Positions 17,161 to 18,382 of a stretch of DNA of 18,382 bases are shown one piece after another. Numbering within the stretch: the stretch's first letter is position 1; every line of letters starts with the position of its first letter. The translations under genes were made by a program, and so were the position numbers. The notes beneath the pieces are model-generated. The model was not told where the DNA came from. It ran no database searches and saw nothing but the letters and a program-made list of their open reading frames with translations. Source of the stretch: UBA7672 sp964529555 (GTDB lineage Bacteria; Pseudomonadota; Alphaproteobacteria; Caulobacterales; Hyphomonadaceae); assembly GCA_964529555.1 (NCBI GenBank), contig CAZGWV010000067.1, positions 1 to 18,382 on the forward strand, written 5' to 3'.

Positions 17161-17955
17161 ATGAGCGAACAAGCTGAACCCATCCTGCTGGTCGAGCGCG
17201 ACGGACCTGTCGCGATCCTGACCCTCAACCGCGCGAAGCAGCTCAATGCGCTGTCCGTTGCGCTGCGCGTCGAGATCGTGAAAACCGTGCGCGGGCTTTC
17301 GGCCAGCAATGACGTGCGGGCCATCGTGCTGACGGGAAATGGCCGCGCTTTCTCTGCCGGGGTCGATCTCAAGGAAGCGGGGCAGAAGGGTTTCTCGCTG
17401 GGCGTCGGCAATCAGGCGAGCCAGGACATGGATCTGGCCGCCGCCTTCGCCGCCTGCCCCTGGCCGGTGATCGGCGCGATCAACGGCTTTGCCATTACGG
17501 GCGGGTTCGAGCTGGCGCTGATGTGCGATGTGCTGCTGGCGTCGAGCGAGGCGAAGTTCGCCGACACACACAGCCGCGTCGGCCTGATGCCGGTGTGGGG
17601 CCTGTCGCAGAAGCTGCCGCGCATCATCGGAGCTGCGCGCGCGAAGGAACTGTCGCTGACGGGCAACTATCTCGATGCCGCGACCGCCGAACGCTGGGGC
17701 CTCGTCAATCGCGTGCTGCCGGCTGAAGAGCTTCTGCCTGCGGCGAAGAAGCTGGCGGGCGAGATGGCGAGCGTCGAGGGCGGACTGCTGAAACGCATGA
17801 AGGCCGTGATCGACGATGGCCTCGCCCTGCCCTTGCCGGAGGCGTTGCAGATGGAGATCGAGCGCGGTTCGAAGAACAATTCCGCCGTCACGCCCGAAGC
17901 AGCCGAAGCCTCACGCAAGACCGCGATGGAACGTGGACGCGAGCAGTCGCAGTAA
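17161..17955 (+). CDS. Enoyl-CoA hydratase/isomerase family protein
   Basis: A 264-residue crotonase-fold enzyme acting on acyl-CoA thioesters. The oxyanion-hole segment FSAGVDL lies at 64-70, and GGFELAL (114-120) supplies the first catalytic glutamate E117. The second glutamate of true hydratases aligns with H137 in FADTHSRVGLMP, so the reaction may not be classical enoyl-CoA hydration; isomerase, hydrolase or other crotonase chemistry is open. ATG at 17161 has AGGGG 8 nt upstream; a frame extension to 17146 overlaps the CinA-like stop region and has no such site. Second gene of the plus-strand operon. Confidence 0.92.
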   Translation: MSEQAEPILLVERDGPVAILTLNRAKQLNALSVALRVEIVKTVRGLSASNDVRAIVLTGNGRAFSAGVDLKEAGQKGFSLGVGNQASQDMDLAAAFAACPWPVIGAINGFAITGGFELALMCDVLLASSEAKFADTHSRVGLMPVWGLSQKLPRIIGAARAKELSLTGNYLDAATAERWGLVNRVLPAEELLPAAKKLAGEMASVEGGLLKRMKAVIDDGLALPLPEALQMEIERGSKNNSAVTPEAAEASRKTAMERGREQSQ

Positions 17956-17968
17956 ACAGGACGGCAGC

Positions 17969-18382
17969 ATGAGCTGGACCCGGACATATGACGGCGCGGA
18001 GCCCGTGCGCGTGAACAAGTGGCTGGCGCAATCGGGCGTGTGTTCGCGGCGCGAGGCGGAGGAACTGATCGCGGCAGGCGCCGTGCTGGTCGATGGCGAG
18101 CGCGTGAGCGATGTTGGCCGCAAGATTTCGCCGGGGCAGACGCTGGTTCTGAACGCGCGCGCCGAGCTGGGCCTTGGCGCGCAGCTTTCCGTTGTGATCC
18201 ACAAGCCGGTGGGCATCGTGTCGGCCCAGCCCGAGCATGGGCAGATACCGGCGGCGCGTCTGCTGACAGCGGAGAACCAGTCCGGCGGGGGCATCGTGCC
18301 ATCGTCTCGCGCCAGCCTGCCGCCGCTTGGCCGGCTGGACCAGGATTCGCGCGGGCTTCTGCTGCTGTCGGAAGACGGCGTG
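17969..18382 (+). CDS. RsuA/RluB-family rRNA pseudouridine synthase, N-terminal part
   Basis: The first 138 codons of a gene that runs off the window. An S4 RNA-binding domain covers about 14-61 (VNKWLAQSGVCSRREAEELI), followed by the catalytic domain with HKPVGIVS (78-85) and GRLDQDSRGLLLL (121-133), where D124 is the conserved nucleophilic Asp of pseudouridine synthases. The enzyme isomerises one uridine in 16S or 23S rRNA; the RluF-like branch is possible but the visible part does not decide between RsuA, RluB, RluE and RluF. ATG is 13 nt after the hydratase stop, with AGGA upstream. Confidence 0.93.
   Translation, partial: MSWTRTYDGAEPVRVNKWLAQSGVCSRREAEELIAAGAVLVDGERVSDVGRKISPGQTLVLNARAELGLGAQLSVVIHKPVGIVSAQPEHGQIPAARLLTAENQSGGGIVPSSRASLPPLGRLDQDSRGLLLLSEDGV

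Overview
The window is GC-rich DNA with tightly packed genes, most likely from an alphaproteobacterium. This is inferred from protein style (TadE/TadG pilus genes, a WHG-type TetR repressor, an acyl-CoA dehydrogenase next to an APH-type phosphotransferase fused to DUF6285) and from a REP-like palindrome at the left edge. No rRNA, tRNA, CRISPR array, transposase or phage gene was seen. Two runs of exactly 100 N occur. Each is flanked by the same 55 bases on both sides, so both look like contig ends that overlap and were never merged, not missing DNA.

Layout. (1) 60-7369, minus strand: a probable long operon reading from 7369 leftwards. It holds a lipoprotein membrane-fusion protein, an RND efflux permease (broken by the first false gap, repaired here to 1024 aa), an acyl-CoA dehydrogenase, a small AT-richer two-helix membrane protein, and a phosphotransferase-DUF6285 fusion. 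A divergent TetR repressor gene starts at 7449. The 79-bp space between holds a near-perfect 14+14 inverted repeat whose arms each carry a TTGACA box, an obvious operator/promoter. (2) 8073-11130, minus: a three-PAS hybrid histidine kinase followed by a short SDR-fold protein whose motifs are those of halohydrin dehalogenases, not NAD(P)-dependent dehydrogenases. (3) 11228-12061, minus: an uncharacterised membrane-anchored protein with a Pro/Ala linker, then about 530 nt of non-coding sequence with a terminator-like hairpin and the second false gap. (4) 12595-16218, minus: two TadE-like pseudopilins and a large TadG-like von Willebrand A protein with four inserted beta-type repeats, each closed by a CX4C motif. 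(5) 16376-18382, plus: a CinA-like molybdopterin-binding-fold protein, an enoyl-CoA hydratase-family protein with an altered second catalytic position, and the start of an RsuA-family rRNA pseudouridine synthase cut by the window edge.

How it fits together. The first block suggests an inducible efflux pump transcribed together with acyl-CoA metabolism genes. The kinase and dehalogenase-like gene may form a second unit. The TadE-TadE-TadG cluster is an orphan set of minor pilins/adhesin without the core Tad machinery in view. The strongest candidates for something new are the halohydrin-dehalogenase-like protein (8073-8777) and the repeat-bearing TadG protein (12595-15078).
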